Source: Microbacterium terregens (GTDB lineage Bacteria > Actinomycetota > Actinomycetes > Actinomycetales > Microbacteriaceae). From it: a stretch of 64,000 nt of DNA. Below the pieces are notes generated by a model. It made no database searches. It had not been told where the DNA came from and worked only from the letters and a program-made list of their open reading frames with translations. Numbering within the stretch: position 1 is the stretch's first letter; each line of letters opens with the position of its first letter. The translations under genes and the position numbers were made by a program. The stretch lies in contig NZ_BAAAWH010000001.1 in NCBI RefSeq assembly GCF_039534975.1, positions 1,984,001 through 2,048,000 on the forward strand, read 5' to 3'. Positions 11,533 to 20,756 of the stretch are shown here, one piece after another.

Positions 11533-12030
11533 ATGCAGAAGACAGTGAGCGGTGTCCGCGCCAGTTCGGCCACCCGCTATCGAGAGCGACTCAGTCCGTC
11601 GCTGTGGGTGATCGCCAGCGCAGCCGTCGTCGCCCCGATGGCCGCGCTCGTCCTCTCGCCGTTCGACACGAACCTCGCGCTCGTCGCGGGCGCGGCGATC
11701 GGGGTGTGCTTCATCTGGCTGCTGATCGCGGGTTCGCCGGTCGTCGAAATCCGCGACGGAGTGCTCACCGCGGGACGCGCGCACATCGACGTGGGATTCA
11801 CGGGTGACGTCGCGGTCGTCGCGGGCGCGGACGCCCAGCAGGCGCGCGGACCAGGTCTGAATCCGCGGTCGTGGCACGTCATCCGCGGCGGGATCGACGG
11901 GCTGGTGATCGTATCGATCACGGACCCCGACGATCCGGCGCCGTCGTGGGTCATCTCGTCGCGGACACCGGACCGGCTGGCGGCCTGGCTGCGACGCGCG
12001 CAGACTACGCCGCGCACTCCTGGCAGATAG
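11533..12030 (+). CDS. DUF3093 membrane protein
   Basis: A small membrane protein of about 165 residues of the DUF3093 family (M. tuberculosis Rv2698 type), divergent from dut as in mycobacteria. Two hydrophobic segments (LWVIASAAVVAPMAALVL and LALVAGAAIGVCFIWLLI) are followed by a soluble domain with the family hallmark GLNPRSWHVIRGGIDG, then a Trp-rich end. Function is unknown. The start is uncertain: ATG at 11524 or 11533, or GTG at 11545; none has an ideal ribosome binding site. The 3' end overlaps the converging DUF4193 gene by 26 bases. Confidence 0.85.
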   Translation: MQKTVSGVRASSATRYRERLSPSLWVIASAAVVAPMAALVLSPFDTNLALVAGAAIGVCFIWLLIAGSPVVEIRDGVLTAGRAHIDVGFTGDVAVVAGADAQQARGPGLNPRSWHVIRGGIDGLVIVSITDPDDPAPSWVISSRTPDRLAAWLRRAQTTPRTPGR

Positions 12031-12298
12031 GACCGTCGGCGTCCTCGTGGTCCAGCTGCGAACGGTGCTTCACCAGGAAGCAGCTGACACAGGTGAACTC
12101 GTCCTCTTGGGCGGGCAGCACGACGACATCCAGCTCGAGGTCGGAAAGATCCGCGCCGGGCAGCTCGAACCCCGAGGGGTTGTCGGCATCTTCCGCATCG
12201 ACGGACCCGGACAGCTTGTCGGGGACGCGCTCCTTGAGTGCCTCGATCGATTCGCTGTCATCTTCGGTCTTGCGGGGGGCGTCGTAATCCGTGGCCAT
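12005..12298 (-). CDS. DUF4193 small zinc-ribbon-like protein
   Basis: A 97-residue acidic protein of the actinobacterial DUF4193 family (Rv2699c type). The N-terminal half is Asp/Glu-rich and probably disordered. The C-terminal half has two CxxC pairs (CVSC and CQEC) around residues 70 and 93 that could bind one zinc ion. No enzymatic role is known. ATG at 12298 is the family start. It lies back to back with sepH and tail to tail with DUF3093. Confidence 0.88.
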   Translation of the reverse strand: MATDYDAPRKTEDDSESIEALKERVPDKLSGSVDAEDADNPSGFELPGADLSDLELDVVVLPAQEDEFTCVSCFLVKHRSQLDHEDADGPICQECAA

Positions 12299-12510
12299 GC
12301 GTTAACGTCTCAACTTCCGGGGAATAGCTTGCGTGCACTGACCCTGTCGGGGCGGCGATAGTTTGCACGACCTGAACCCATTTCGCAAATGCGCAGTCGG
12401 TTTCGGGGCCTGCGTGCCGTGAAACTCGCGGCGCGCGCAGGATATTCCCGTCGTATGGCAACCGCTGTGTCAACATGGGCGCACACCGCTGGATCGGAGG
12501 GGCTTTTCGC

Positions 12511-13545
12511 ATGGAACAGCTCAAAGTGATCGGAACCGAGGACGAGGTGCTCGTCCTGGTGACCGAGTCGGGTGAGCGGTTTTCGCTCCCCGTCGATGAC
12601 GTATTGCGCGTAGAACTGCGCAAAGCGCGCAAGGAACGTGACGGTGATCCGCAGACCGTGCGGGCCAGCCCGCGTGAAATCCAATCGCACATCCGTGCGG
12701 GCATGTCTGCCGATGAGGTCGCGGCCCTGCTGGGCGCGCGCGTCGAGGACATCGCGCGTTTCGAGGGGCCGGTGCTCGCCGAGCGCGAACACGTCGTGGG
12801 ACAGGCCCTCGCCGTCCCCGTGCTGCTCGGTGCCGAACTCGATCCGGATATCCACCCGACATTCGGCAGTGCGGTGCGAGCCAAGCTGGCCGAGGCGGGT
12901 GCCTCGGGCGAGCGCTGGACGAGCTGGAAGGGCCCCGGTGGCTGGATCGTCAAGCTCGAGTTCACCGCGAACGACGTAGACCATGACGCGCGGTGGGGCT
13001 TCGACCCCCGACGCAGCACGTTGTCGCCGCTCAACGCGGACGCGATCCAGCTGTCCCGCCAGGGTTCCCTTCCCGAAGGCCTGATCCCCCGGCTCCGTGC
13101 GCTCGATGCGACCCCGGTGAAGGACGACACACGCTTCGACAGCGGGGCATTCGGACCGCGCCGCATGCCGGAGGCCGACTTGGAGTCCCCGGACCTGCGC
13201 GAGCCGGTTGCGCCTGCCGTGCAGGAGGCCGCCATGAAACGGGCGACCGCGACGCCGGTCACCTCCTCGGAGACGGCGGACCTGCTCGAAGCGCTCCGCC
13301 GCCGCCGCGGTCAGCGGGAGCCGCTGCCGGGCACGGAGGAGATCCCCTCCGCCCGGGCACACGCACCGGTGGCGCTCTTCGACGCGCTCGAGCCCGGCTA
13401 CGACGAGACACCCCGTGCCGAGGTGGAGACGCGTGAGCAGGAGATCGAGCACGCGGCGGTGGCTGAGGCCGCCGGCCGGCGTAAGGGCCGGCCGTCCATG
13501 CCCTCGTGGGACGAGATCGTGTTCGGGGCCCGCAGCGACGACTGA
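12511..13545 (+). CDS. sepH: SepH (DUF3071) cell-division protein
   Basis: A 344-residue homologue of SepH, an actinobacterial FtsZ-binding protein that promotes FtsZ assembly at division. The N-terminal DUF3071 domain (1 to about 165) starts MEQLKVIGTEDE and contains a helix-turn-helix-like stretch around MSADEVAALLGARVEDI (about 64-80). The rest is a long, low-complexity, charged linker with an Arg-rich patch (LRRRRGQRE) and the end PSMPSWDEIVFG, a short motif typical of the family. ATG at 12511 has GGAGGGG 8 bases upstream; the 12 extra upstream codons lack family similarity. Converges on the phosphodiesterase gene with a 6-base gap. Confidence 0.93.
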   Translation: MEQLKVIGTEDEVLVLVTESGERFSLPVDDVLRVELRKARKERDGDPQTVRASPREIQSHIRAGMSADEVAALLGARVEDIARFEGPVLAEREHVVGQALAVPVLLGAELDPDIHPTFGSAVRAKLAEAGASGERWTSWKGPGGWIVKLEFTANDVDHDARWGFDPRRSTLSPLNADAIQLSRQGSLPEGLIPRLRALDATPVKDDTRFDSGAFGPRRMPEADLESPDLREPVAPAVQEAAMKRATATPVTSSETADLLEALRRRRGQREPLPGTEEIPSARAHAPVALFDALEPGYDETPRAEVETREQEIEHAAVAEAAGRRKGRPSMPSWDEIVFGARSDD

Positions 13546-13551
13546 TCCCGG

Positions 13552-14676
13552 TCAGGCGAACGCGCCGAGTCGGATGAGCGGCACGGTCCGTTCCTCGTTG
13601 GTCAGCGACCCGTGCTGGCCGACCATGCGTTGGGCGCCCTTGTCCTCGAGCCGGTCGTCGTAGTAGGCGATCCCGGATCGCGCGGCCACCAGCACATCGC
13701 CGATCCGCGGCAGCACATCGGCGGACACAGGGCCGAACAGACCCGCGGCAACCGCCTGGCTGCGGGAGAGCACCCACGACCGGCCGGATTCGGATGCTGT
13801 CCACCGGTCGAGCAGATCTGCGGAGGCACCGGGCTCGGCGTAGAGGTGCAGCATCCGCGGCTCCCCGCCGATGTGCCGGACACCGTCGAGCAGTCCGTCG
13901 TCGTCGCCCAGGAGCACGTGACGGTGGCGGGGAACGTCGACCATGCCATGGTCGGCGGTGACCACCGCGCCGGTACCGGGGGCGAGCGCATCGGCGAGGA
14001 CGCGGGATGCGGCATCCATTCGCTCCAGGCCTGCCACCCACTCGTCGGACTGCCAGCCGCGTTTGTGACCGATCGCGTCGAGATCGGGCGCGTAGACGTA
14101 GATGAAGGCGCCCGGATTCCGTGCGGCGAGTTCGGCGGCGATCCCCGTGCGCTCTGCGACATCTTCGGCTGCGACGAACTCGGCGCCTCGCATGATCGCG
14201 GCGGTGAACCCGGTTCCGGCATACTCCCGTTTGGAGACGATGAAGGACGGACGCCCGGCGGCGGCCTGCCGCTCTGTGAGGGGCTCCGCGCGCTGCCACG
14301 CAGGGTCCAGCCCGTCGGTGTCCCACCCGCGCAGCTGGTTGAGGACCTGGTCGCTGTCTGGAACGAGGACGCGATAGCCCACGATGCCGTGCTCGCCGGG
14401 GCCGACACCCGTCAGCAGGCTGGTCAGGGCGGAGGCTGTCGTCGAGGGGAAGACGGTGCGCGCGATGTCCTTCTTGGACGCGGCGGCGGACAGGAACCGA
14501 GCGTGTCCGGCCCGCGCGCCGAGATTGGCGGCACCGAGGCCGTCGATGACGAAAACGATGACGCTGCGGGCCGGCGCGAACCACTGCGACGTTCCCTCCA
14601 TCGCTGCGATCATCTGCGGCACGACACCGGTGAGGCTGCGGGCGCGTGGCGGCTCCGCGGGTAGGCTGAGTGTCAT
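13552..14676 (-). CDS. Alkaline phosphatase superfamily phosphodiesterase (type I NPP-like)
   Basis: A 374-residue enzyme of the nucleotide pyrophosphatase/phosphodiesterase branch of the alkaline phosphatase superfamily. Visible metal and catalytic motifs: [10 protein letters not shown] (first metal Asp), FPSTTASAL (threonine nucleophile), [10 protein letters not shown] and DHGMVDVP (second metal set). There is no signal peptide, so it is probably cytosolic; the substrate is unknown. The ATG at 14676 is preferred over the longer open frame because the family similarity begins with the Leu/Arg-rich segment right after it. A GAGACT box 7 bases upstream could make it leaderless. Divergent from parC. 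Confidence 0.85.
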   Translation of the reverse strand: MTLSLPAEPPRARSLTGVVPQMIAAMEGTSQWFAPARSVIVFVIDGLGAANLGARAGHARFLSAAASKKDIARTVFPSTTASALTSLLTGVGPGEHGIVGYRVLVPDSDQVLNQLRGWDTDGLDPAWQRAEPLTERQAAAGRPSFIVSKREYAGTGFTAAIMRGAEFVAAEDVAERTGIAAELAARNPGAFIYVYAPDLDAIGHKRGWQSDEWVAGLERMDAASRVLADALAPGTGAVVTADHGMVDVPRHRHVLLGDDDGLLDGVRHIGGEPRMLHLYAEPGASADLLDRWTASESGRSWVLSRSQAVAAGLFGPVSADVLPRIGDVLVAARSGIAYYDDRLEDKGAQRMVGQHGSLTNEERTVPLIRLGAFA

Positions 14677-14741
14677 CGGGGCCAGTCTCGCACACCGGCG
14701 GGAGCCCCTCTCCGACCGCCGTTCCCCGAGGCCAGATAGCC

Positions 14742-17192
14742 ATGCCCGCAGCGCCCATAGACTCCTCGCCCGACGCTGTAGAGCGCATCGAAGACGTCGA
14801 CGTCTCGGCCGAGATGCAGGGATCGTTCCTCGAGTACGCCTACTCGGTGATATACTCCCGCGCGCTGCCGGACGCACGGGACGGCCTCAAGCCCGTGCAA
14901 CGCCGCATCCTGTACCAGATGGCAGAGATGGGCCTGCGCCCGGATCGCGGCCACGTCAAGAGCGCCCGTGTCGTGGGCGAGGTGATGGGAAAGCTCCACC
15001 CCCACGGTGACGCCCCGATCTACGACGCGCTCGTCCGGCTCGCCCAGTCGTTCTCGCTGCGCGTGCCGCTCGTGGACGGCCACGGCAACTTCGGCTCGCT
15101 CGATGACGGTCCCGCCGCGCCGCGCTACACCGAGGCGCGGCTCGCCCCGCCGGCACTGGCGCTCACCGAGAACCTCGACGAGGACGTCGTGGATTTCATC
15201 CCGAACTACGACGGCCAGTTCCAGCAGCCCGCGGTCCTCCCCGCGGCATACCCCAACCTGCTCGTCAACGGGGCGGCGGGTATCGCGGTGGGAATGGCCA
15301 CCAACATGGCGCCGCACAATCTCATCGAAGTCGTCGCCGCCGCGATCCACCTGCTCGAGAATCCCGAGGCGACGGTCGAGGAGCTCATGGACTTCGTCCC
15401 GGGACCCGACTTCCCCTCCGGGGGGATCGTGATGGGTCTGGACGGCGTCAAAGACGCGTACACGAAGGGGCGGGGCGCTTTCAAGGTCCGCGGAAAGGTG
15501 TCGGTGGAGCCGCTCGGCCCGCGCCGCACCGGCCTGGTCGTGACGGAGCTGCCGTACCAGGTCGGACCCGAGCGGGTGATCGAGAAGATCAAGGATGCCG
15601 TCCAGGCCAAGCGCCTGACCGGCATCGCCGACGTCACCGACCTCACGGACCGCAGTCACGGACTGCGCCTGGTCATCGGCATCAAGACCGGCTTCGACCC
15701 TCAGGCGGTGCTCGAGCAGCTCTACCGCCTCACGCCGCTCGAGGACTCGTTCAACATCAACAACGTGGCGCTGGTCGACGGTCAGCCGCAGACGCTGGGG
15801 CTCAAGGCGCTCCTCCGCGTCTATATCGACCATCGCATCCAGGTCGTGACCCGCCGCAGCCGCTTCCGGCTGGCTCGCCGCGAAGAGCGTCTGCACCTCG
15901 TCGAGGGTCTGCTCGTCGCGATCCTCGACATCGACGAGGTCATCCAGGTGATCCGCGCCTCGGACGACAGCGAGCAGGCCCGCGCACGCCTGCGCGACGT
16001 GTTCGACCTCAGCGAACTGCAGGCCGAATACATCCTCGAGCTGCGCCTGCGCCGGCTCACCAAGTTCTCGCGCATCGAGCTGGAGAGCGAACGGGACGCG
16101 CTCAAGGCCGAGATCGCCGAGCTGCAGCTACTGCTGGGCAGCAAGGAGCACATCAACGCGCAGGTCGCTCGCGAGCTCGAGGCAGCCTCCGACGCGTTCG
16201 GCACACCTCGACGGACGCTCCTGATGAACGCCAAGCCTCCCGTTGCGCGGCCCACGCGGGGTGCTCCGCTCCCCGACCTGCAGATCGCCGACGCTCCGAC
16301 CGTGGTCGTGCTCTCGACCACCGGACGCGCCGTCCGCGTGGATCTGGTCGAGGGGCAGGAACTGGTGGCTCCCGCCCGCCGCAGCAAGCACGACGCGATC
16401 CAGGCGACGATGACGACCACCACGCGCGGCGAGCTGGGTGCCGTCACCACGGCCGGGCGCGTCCTGCGATTCACTCCGGTCGACCTGCCGTCGGTGCCAC
16501 CGGCATCCGTGCAGCTGGGTGCGGGCGTCGTCCTGCGCGACTACCTCGGCATCACCGACAAGAACGAACGCGTCCTGGCCCTGATCCGTTTCGACGACGA
16601 CACACCGCTCGCCTTGGGTACCCGACAGGGCGTCGTGAAGCGCATCGTGCCGTCCACGCTGGCGCCGAAACCCGACGTGGAGATCATCGGCCTCAAGCCG
16701 GGGGATGCTGTCATCGGGGCAGCTCTCGCATCCGACGACGCCGAGTTGGTCTTCGTCACCAGCGACGCGCAGCTGCTCCACTTCTCCGCCTCGGCGGTGC
16801 GTCCTCAGGGGGCGCCCGCGGGTGGAATGGCGGGCGTCAACCTGTCGACGAAGGCGAGCGTGGTCTTCTTCGGCGCCGTCGAGGGCGATGAGATCGTCGC
16901 GGTCACGGTGTCGGGGACCGAGGGCGTGCTGCCCGGGACGGATCCCGGACGTATCAAGATCTCCCGATTCGAGGAGTTCCCCGGCAAGGGGCGCGGCACG
17001 GGCGGCGTGCGCGCGCACGCGTTCCTCAAGGGCGAAGATCGCCTCATGCTCGCCTGGGTCGGCTCTGCGAACACACGCGCGGTCGGCCCCGACGGCGCGG
17101 CGCGCACCTTGCCGGAGGCCACCGCGAAGCGGGATGCTTCGGGCCAGCCCCTCGAGGCGGTCATCGGCTCGATCGGCCGCACTCTGGTGTGA
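14742..17192 (+). CDS. parC: DNA topoisomerase IV subunit A
   Basis: The 816-residue DNA-cleaving subunit of a type IIA topoisomerase that decatenates chromosomes. The catalytic tyrosine is Tyr129 in APRYTEARL. The quinolone pocket reads HGDAPIYD (88-95), with alanine where E. coli GyrA has Ser83. The beta-propeller C-terminal domain is short and lacks a clear GyrA-box, as in ParC. ATG at 14742 has a GAGG 9 bases upstream. parE lies tail to tail with it (35-base gap), which with parE sequence features argues for topoisomerase IV rather than gyrase; a separate gyrAB pair is expected near dnaA. Confidence 0.92.
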   Translation: MPAAPIDSSPDAVERIEDVDVSAEMQGSFLEYAYSVIYSRALPDARDGLKPVQRRILYQMAEMGLRPDRGHVKSARVVGEVMGKLHPHGDAPIYDALVRLAQSFSLRVPLVDGHGNFGSLDDGPAAPRYTEARLAPPALALTENLDEDVVDFIPNYDGQFQQPAVLPAAYPNLLVNGAAGIAVGMATNMAPHNLIEVVAAAIHLLENPEATVEELMDFVPGPDFPSGGIVMGLDGVKDAYTKGRGAFKVRGKVSVEPLGPRRTGLVVTELPYQVGPERVIEKIKDAVQAKRLTGIADVTDLTDRSHGLRLVIGIKTGFDPQAVLEQLYRLTPLEDSFNINNVALVDGQPQTLGLKALLRVYIDHRIQVVTRRSRFRLARREERLHLVEGLLVAILDIDEVIQVIRASDDSEQARARLRDVFDLSELQAEYILELRLRRLTKFSRIELESERDALKAEIAELQLLLGSKEHINAQVARELEAASDAFGTPRRTLLMNAKPPVARPTRGAPLPDLQIADAPTVVVLSTTGRAVRVDLVEGQELVAPARRSKHDAIQATMTTTTRGELGAVTTAGRVLRFTPVDLPSVPPASVQLGAGVVLRDYLGITDKNERVLALIRFDDDTPLALGTRQGVVKRIVPSTLAPKPDVEIIGLKPGDAVIGAALASDDAELVFVTSDAQLLHFSASAVRPQGAPAGGMAGVNLSTKASVVFFGAVEGDEIVAVTVSGTEGVLPGTDPGRIKISRFEEFPGKGRGTGGVRAHAFLKGEDRLMLAWVGSANTRAVGPDGAARTLPEATAKRDASGQPLEAVIGSIGRTLV

Positions 17193-17226
17193 GGTCCCGT
17201 CGGGGGCCCGACCGGCGCCTGCCGGG

Positions 17227-19311
17227 TTACGCGTCGATCGCCTCGCGGGAAAGGCGATCGGAGGAGTCGACGATGAACTCGCGGCGCGGCGCGACCTCGT
17301 TGCCCATCAGCAGTTCGAAGACCTTGCCGGCGGACTCGGCATCCTCCAGGCGGACACGGCGCAGAATCCGGCCGCTCCGATCCATGGTGGTCTCGGCGAG
17401 CTGATCGGCGTCCATCTCACCCAGCCCCTTGTATCGCTGGACGGGTTCCTGCCATCGTTTGCCGGACTTGGTGAGCTTCGCCAGCAGCGTGTGCAGCTCC
17501 TGCTCGGAGTAGGTGTAGATCGTCTCGTTAGGCTTCGACCCGGGGTTCATCACGATCACGCGGTGAAGCGGCGGAACGGCGGCGAAGACGCGTCCGTCCT
17601 CGATCAGCGGTCGCATGTAGCGGAAGAACAGTGTCAGTAGAAGGGTGCGGATGTGCGCGCCGTCGACGTCCGCGTCGCTCATGATGATGACCTTGCCGTA
17701 GCGCGCCTGCGACAGGTCGAATGTCCGCCCGGATCCCGCGCCGATGACCTGGATGATGGACGCGCATTCGGCGTTGGACAGCATGTCCGAGACCGAGGAC
17801 TTCTGGACGTTGAGGATCTTGCCGCGAATCGGCAGGAGCGCCTGGTATTCGCTGTTGCGGGCGTCCTTGGCCGTGCCGAGTGCCGAGTTGCCCTCGACGA
17901 TGAACAGCTCGGACTGCGCCACATCCGCCGACCGGCAGTCCACGAGTTTGGCGGGCAGCGACGAGCTCTCCAGCGCATTCTTGCGACGCTGGGTCTCTTT
18001 GTGGGCGCGTGCCGAGATGCGCGCCTTCATCTCCGATACGACCTTGTCCAGCAGCAGCGAGGTCTGCGCCTTGTCATCGCGCTTGGACGAGGTGAACTTC
18101 GCGGTGAACTCCCGAGTGACGACATTCGAGACGATCTGGCGCACGGCCGGCGTCCCGAGAATCTCCTTGGTCTGCCCCTCGAACTGCGGCTCGGGGACCC
18201 GCACCGTCAAGACCAGCGTCATCCCGGCGAGGATGTCGTCCTTCTCGAGCTTCTGCGTTCCGTTCGATGCCGGGCCCATCTTCAGCCGTCGCGCGTTCTG
18301 TTCGACCTGGCTGCGGAACACCTTCATCAGGCCCTGCTCGAACCCTTGCTGATGCGTGCCACCTTTCGGCGTGGCGATGATGTTCACGTAGCTGCGCATG
18401 GACGTGTCGTAGCCGGTCCCCCAGCGCAGCGCGATGTCCACGTGGCACTCGCGCTCGAGCTCGGTCGGGACCATGGCCCCGGAGGCCTGCAACACGGGAA
18501 CGGTCTCGGTGAAAGAGCCTGTGCCGGTGAGGCGCCAGGTGTCGGTGACCGCCGCGTCCGGCGCGAGGTACTCGACGTACTCGGAGATGCCGCCGTCGTA
18601 GCGGAAGCTGGTCTCGACCGGATCGTCTGTCCGCTCGTCGCGGATGACGATCTCGAGTCCCGGGATCAGGAACGCCGTCTGTCGGGCACGCTGCTCGAGT
18701 TCGTCGAGGTGGAAGGTCGCGTCTTTCGTGAAGATCTGCGGGTCGGCCCAGTAGCGGATCCGGGTGCCTGTCACACCCTTCGGTGCTCGTCCGGCGAGGC
18801 GCAGTTCGGAGCTCTTCTCGAACGGCGTGAATGTGGAATCGGGCGCCGGGCCGGCGAAGACGCCCGGTTCACCGCGATGGAAGGACATCGCCCACGTCTT
18901 GCCGGCGCGGTCGACCTCGACGTCGAGTCGCGCCGAGAGCGCATTCACGACGGACGCGCCGACGCCGTGCAGACCACCGGATGCGGCGTACGAGCCGCCG
19001 CCGAACTTGCCGCCGGCGTGCAGCTTGGTGAAAACCACCTCGACCCCGGACAAACCGGTGCGGGGTTCGATGTCCACGGGGATGCCGCGTGCACGGTCGC
19101 GGACCTCGACGCTTCCATCGCGGTGCAGGATCACGTCGATGCGGCTGCCGTGCCCGCCGAGCGCCTCGTCGACCGAGTTGTCGATGATCTCCCAGAGGCA
19201 GTGCATCACACCGCGGGAGTCCGTCGAACCGATGTACATGCCCGGGCGCTTGCGGACCGCTTCGAGCCCCTCCAGCACCTGGAGATGGTGTGCAGAGTAC
19301 TCGGAGGTCAC
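17227..19311 (-). CDS. parE: DNA topoisomerase IV subunit B
   Basis: The 694-residue ATPase subunit. The GHKL domain shows EIIDNSVDEAL (N box) and GGLHGVGASVVNALS. The toprim domain starts at SELFIVEGNSALGTAK and contains MSDADVDGAHI. Two motif residues differ from the usual ones: DRARG in place of DNGRG (Ala74, codon 19090-19092) and EGN in place of EGD (Asn475, codon 17887-17889). Asn at that site (E. coli GyrB D426N) is a known quinolone-resistance change. I chose GTG at 19311 rather than TTG at 19320, because it gives the common M-T-S-E-Y-S start and has GAGG just upstream. Divergent from DUF7455. Confidence 0.93.
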   Translation of the reverse strand: MTSEYSAHHLQVLEGLEAVRKRPGMYIGSTDSRGVMHCLWEIIDNSVDEALGGHGSRIDVILHRDGSVEVRDRARGIPVDIEPRTGLSGVEVVFTKLHAGGKFGGGSYAASGGLHGVGASVVNALSARLDVEVDRAGKTWAMSFHRGEPGVFAGPAPDSTFTPFEKSSELRLAGRAPKGVTGTRIRYWADPQIFTKDATFHLDELEQRARQTAFLIPGLEIVIRDERTDDPVETSFRYDGGISEYVEYLAPDAAVTDTWRLTGTGSFTETVPVLQASGAMVPTELERECHVDIALRWGTGYDTSMRSYVNIIATPKGGTHQQGFEQGLMKVFRSQVEQNARRLKMGPASNGTQKLEKDDILAGMTLVLTVRVPEPQFEGQTKEILGTPAVRQIVSNVVTREFTAKFTSSKRDDKAQTSLLLDKVVSEMKARISARAHKETQRRKNALESSSLPAKLVDCRSADVAQSELFIVEGNSALGTAKDARNSEYQALLPIRGKILNVQKSSVSDMLSNAECASIIQVIGAGSGRTFDLSQARYGKVIIMSDADVDGAHIRTLLLTLFFRYMRPLIEDGRVFAAVPPLHRVIVMNPGSKPNETIYTYSEQELHTLLAKLTKSGKRWQEPVQRYKGLGEMDADQLAETTMDRSGRILRRVRLEDAESAGKVFELLMGNEVAPRREFIVDSSDRLSREAIDA

Positions 19312-19486
19312 AATCCTCAAGAGTATCCGGGGTGGTCGTCAGCGCTATGCACAGACACGGTGAACGGGCGCCGCGTACGCGGTGAGCGAAATGTGATCGC
19401 TTCCGGGCATTCTCCAGCGATCGCGTGGTTGTATGTGAGGACCCGCAAGGGATCGAGACGAGCGACGCTTACGAGGAGGACCCGAG

Positions 19487-19708
19487 ATGAACACGCTTTC
19501 GACACCGACCGAGCCCGCCGTCCTCGAATACCGGCTCAGCGCGCTGGACCGCTGTGATTCTTGTGGCGCACAGGCCTACATCGCGGCCGAGGTCAATGGC
19601 AGCGAGTTGCTGTTCTGCGCACACCACGGACGCAAGTACGAAGAGAAGCTGCGCACGATGGCCACGAGCTGGCACGACGAGACGGCTCGCCTGCTCGAGT
19701 CCGTTTGA
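19487..19708 (+). CDS. DUF7455 small zinc-binding-type protein
   Basis: A 73-residue protein with CDSCG near residue 23 and FCAHH near residue 43, a CxxC...CxxH set that could hold zinc. This small family is common beside sigma factor and topoisomerase genes in actinobacteria (Rv2708c type), role unknown. ATG at 19487 is preceded by a strong GAGGAGGAC ribosome binding site, which suggests abundant translation. Divergent from parE, and its stop is 4 bases from the converging alanine racemase stop. Confidence 0.88.
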   Translation: MNTLSTPTEPAVLEYRLSALDRCDSCGAQAYIAAEVNGSELLFCAHHGRKYEEKLRTMATSWHDETARLLESV

Positions 19709-19712
19709 GGTC

Positions 19713-20756
19713 CTACCGGCCGCGGTAGGTTCGCTCCACGAGCGGAGAGATCCGAACGAGAATCTCTTCGCCGACGGTGTCGATCTCCTCGGCCAAGTCG
19801 GTCGCCGAGGTTCCGTCCGGACCGAAGACCCAGACCTCAGCCCCGACCACGGCGCCCTCCCAGGGCGCCAGCGTGGTGTGCGTCTCGGAGACGTGCAGAA
19901 TCTCCTGCCGGTGTCCTGACACGTGGACGCTGGCGCGCGTGGCCAGCGTCGACGGCAGTCCGTGCAGGGACCCGACGCCGAGCGTGACCGCGTAGTCGCC
20001 GACCCGAGTGACGGTGGCGGCGAGAGCGGCGACGGGACGGATGCCGAGTTCGTCCTGACCGGGTCCACCCGCCGGGCGGATGCCGTAGCAGAACGCCCCC
20101 ACGCGGGCCAGGTCGTAGCGGAACTCCGGCCGGGCGAACGACGCCGCGCTGGCGGACAGGTGTCGCACCTCGAGTGCGAAGCCCGCCGTCTCGGCTGCGG
20201 CGATCGCAACGTCGAAGACCGCGCGCGCGGCATCATCTTCCGCGTCGCTCGCCTCGGCGATGTGGCTCCACACGCCGACGACGCGCACGAGCCCCTCGGC
20301 GGAGAAGGACGCGGCGCGGGCGAGGATCGCGTCCCACTCCTCCGGGCGGATGCCGTTGCGATGCAGGCCCGTGTCGATCTTCAGGTGCACACGTGCGGTC
20401 GCACCCGCGCTTCGCGCGACCGAAGCGATCTGCTCCAGGAAACCCGCGTCGCCGACGCCCAGGTCGATCTCAGCCGCCAGAGCCGCGGCGATCTGGTCGG
20501 GGCCGACGGTGAGCCACGAGAAGATGCGTGCGTCGTGGCCGACGGCGGCGCGGGTGGCGAGCGCCTCGCGCACGTCGAACGCACCGAACCACGTGACGCC
20601 CTCGGCCGCAGCCCTCGTCACGATGGGCGCCAGGCCGTGGCCGTACGCGTCATCCTTCACGACGAGCATGAGTTGCGCCGGCGCGACCCGGGCGCGGGCC
20701 ACGGCGATGTTGGCGGCCAAGGCATTGAGATCCACGCGCAGTTCCGGCCCGGTCAC
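19713..20756 (-). CDS. alr: Alanine racemase-type protein with intact barrel, degenerate C-domain
   Basis: A 347-residue fold-type III PLP enzyme. The TIM barrel is complete: VVKDDAYGHG with the PLP lysine at Lys34, KIDTGLHRNGI, VWSHIAEASD, HLSASAASF and RVGAFCYGIRP. The C-terminal beta domain is abnormal: where racemases have a VSYG motif with the second catalytic base (Tyr265 in Geobacillus), this one has VTLGVGSLHGLPS, and the GYADG and MD blocks are also missing. The GTG start overlaps the stop of the preceding racemase-like gene (GTGA), so the two are coupled. Alone it may be a poor racemase or have another activity; see the finding on the pair. Last gene of this minus-strand unit. Confidence 0.85.
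   Translation of the reverse strand: MTGPELRVDLNALAANIAVARARVAPAQLMLVVKDDAYGHGLAPIVTRAAAEGVTWFGAFDVREALATRAAVGHDARIFSWLTVGPDQIAAALAAEIDLGVGDAGFLEQIASVARSAGATARVHLKIDTGLHRNGIRPEEWDAILARAASFSAEGLVRVVGVWSHIAEASDAEDDAARAVFDVAIAAAETAGFALEVRHLSASAASFARPEFRYDLARVGAFCYGIRPAGGPGQDELGIRPVAALAATVTRVGDYAVTLGVGSLHGLPSTLATRASVHVSGHRQEILHVSETHTTLAPWEGAVVGAEVWVFGPDGTSATDLAEEIDTVGEEILVRISPLVERTYRGR

Noticed and set aside
17193..17226. GTCGGG/CCCGAC hairpin between parC and parE
   Set aside because: The loop would be only 2 nt, and no other stable stem is apparent, so I do not call a terminator.
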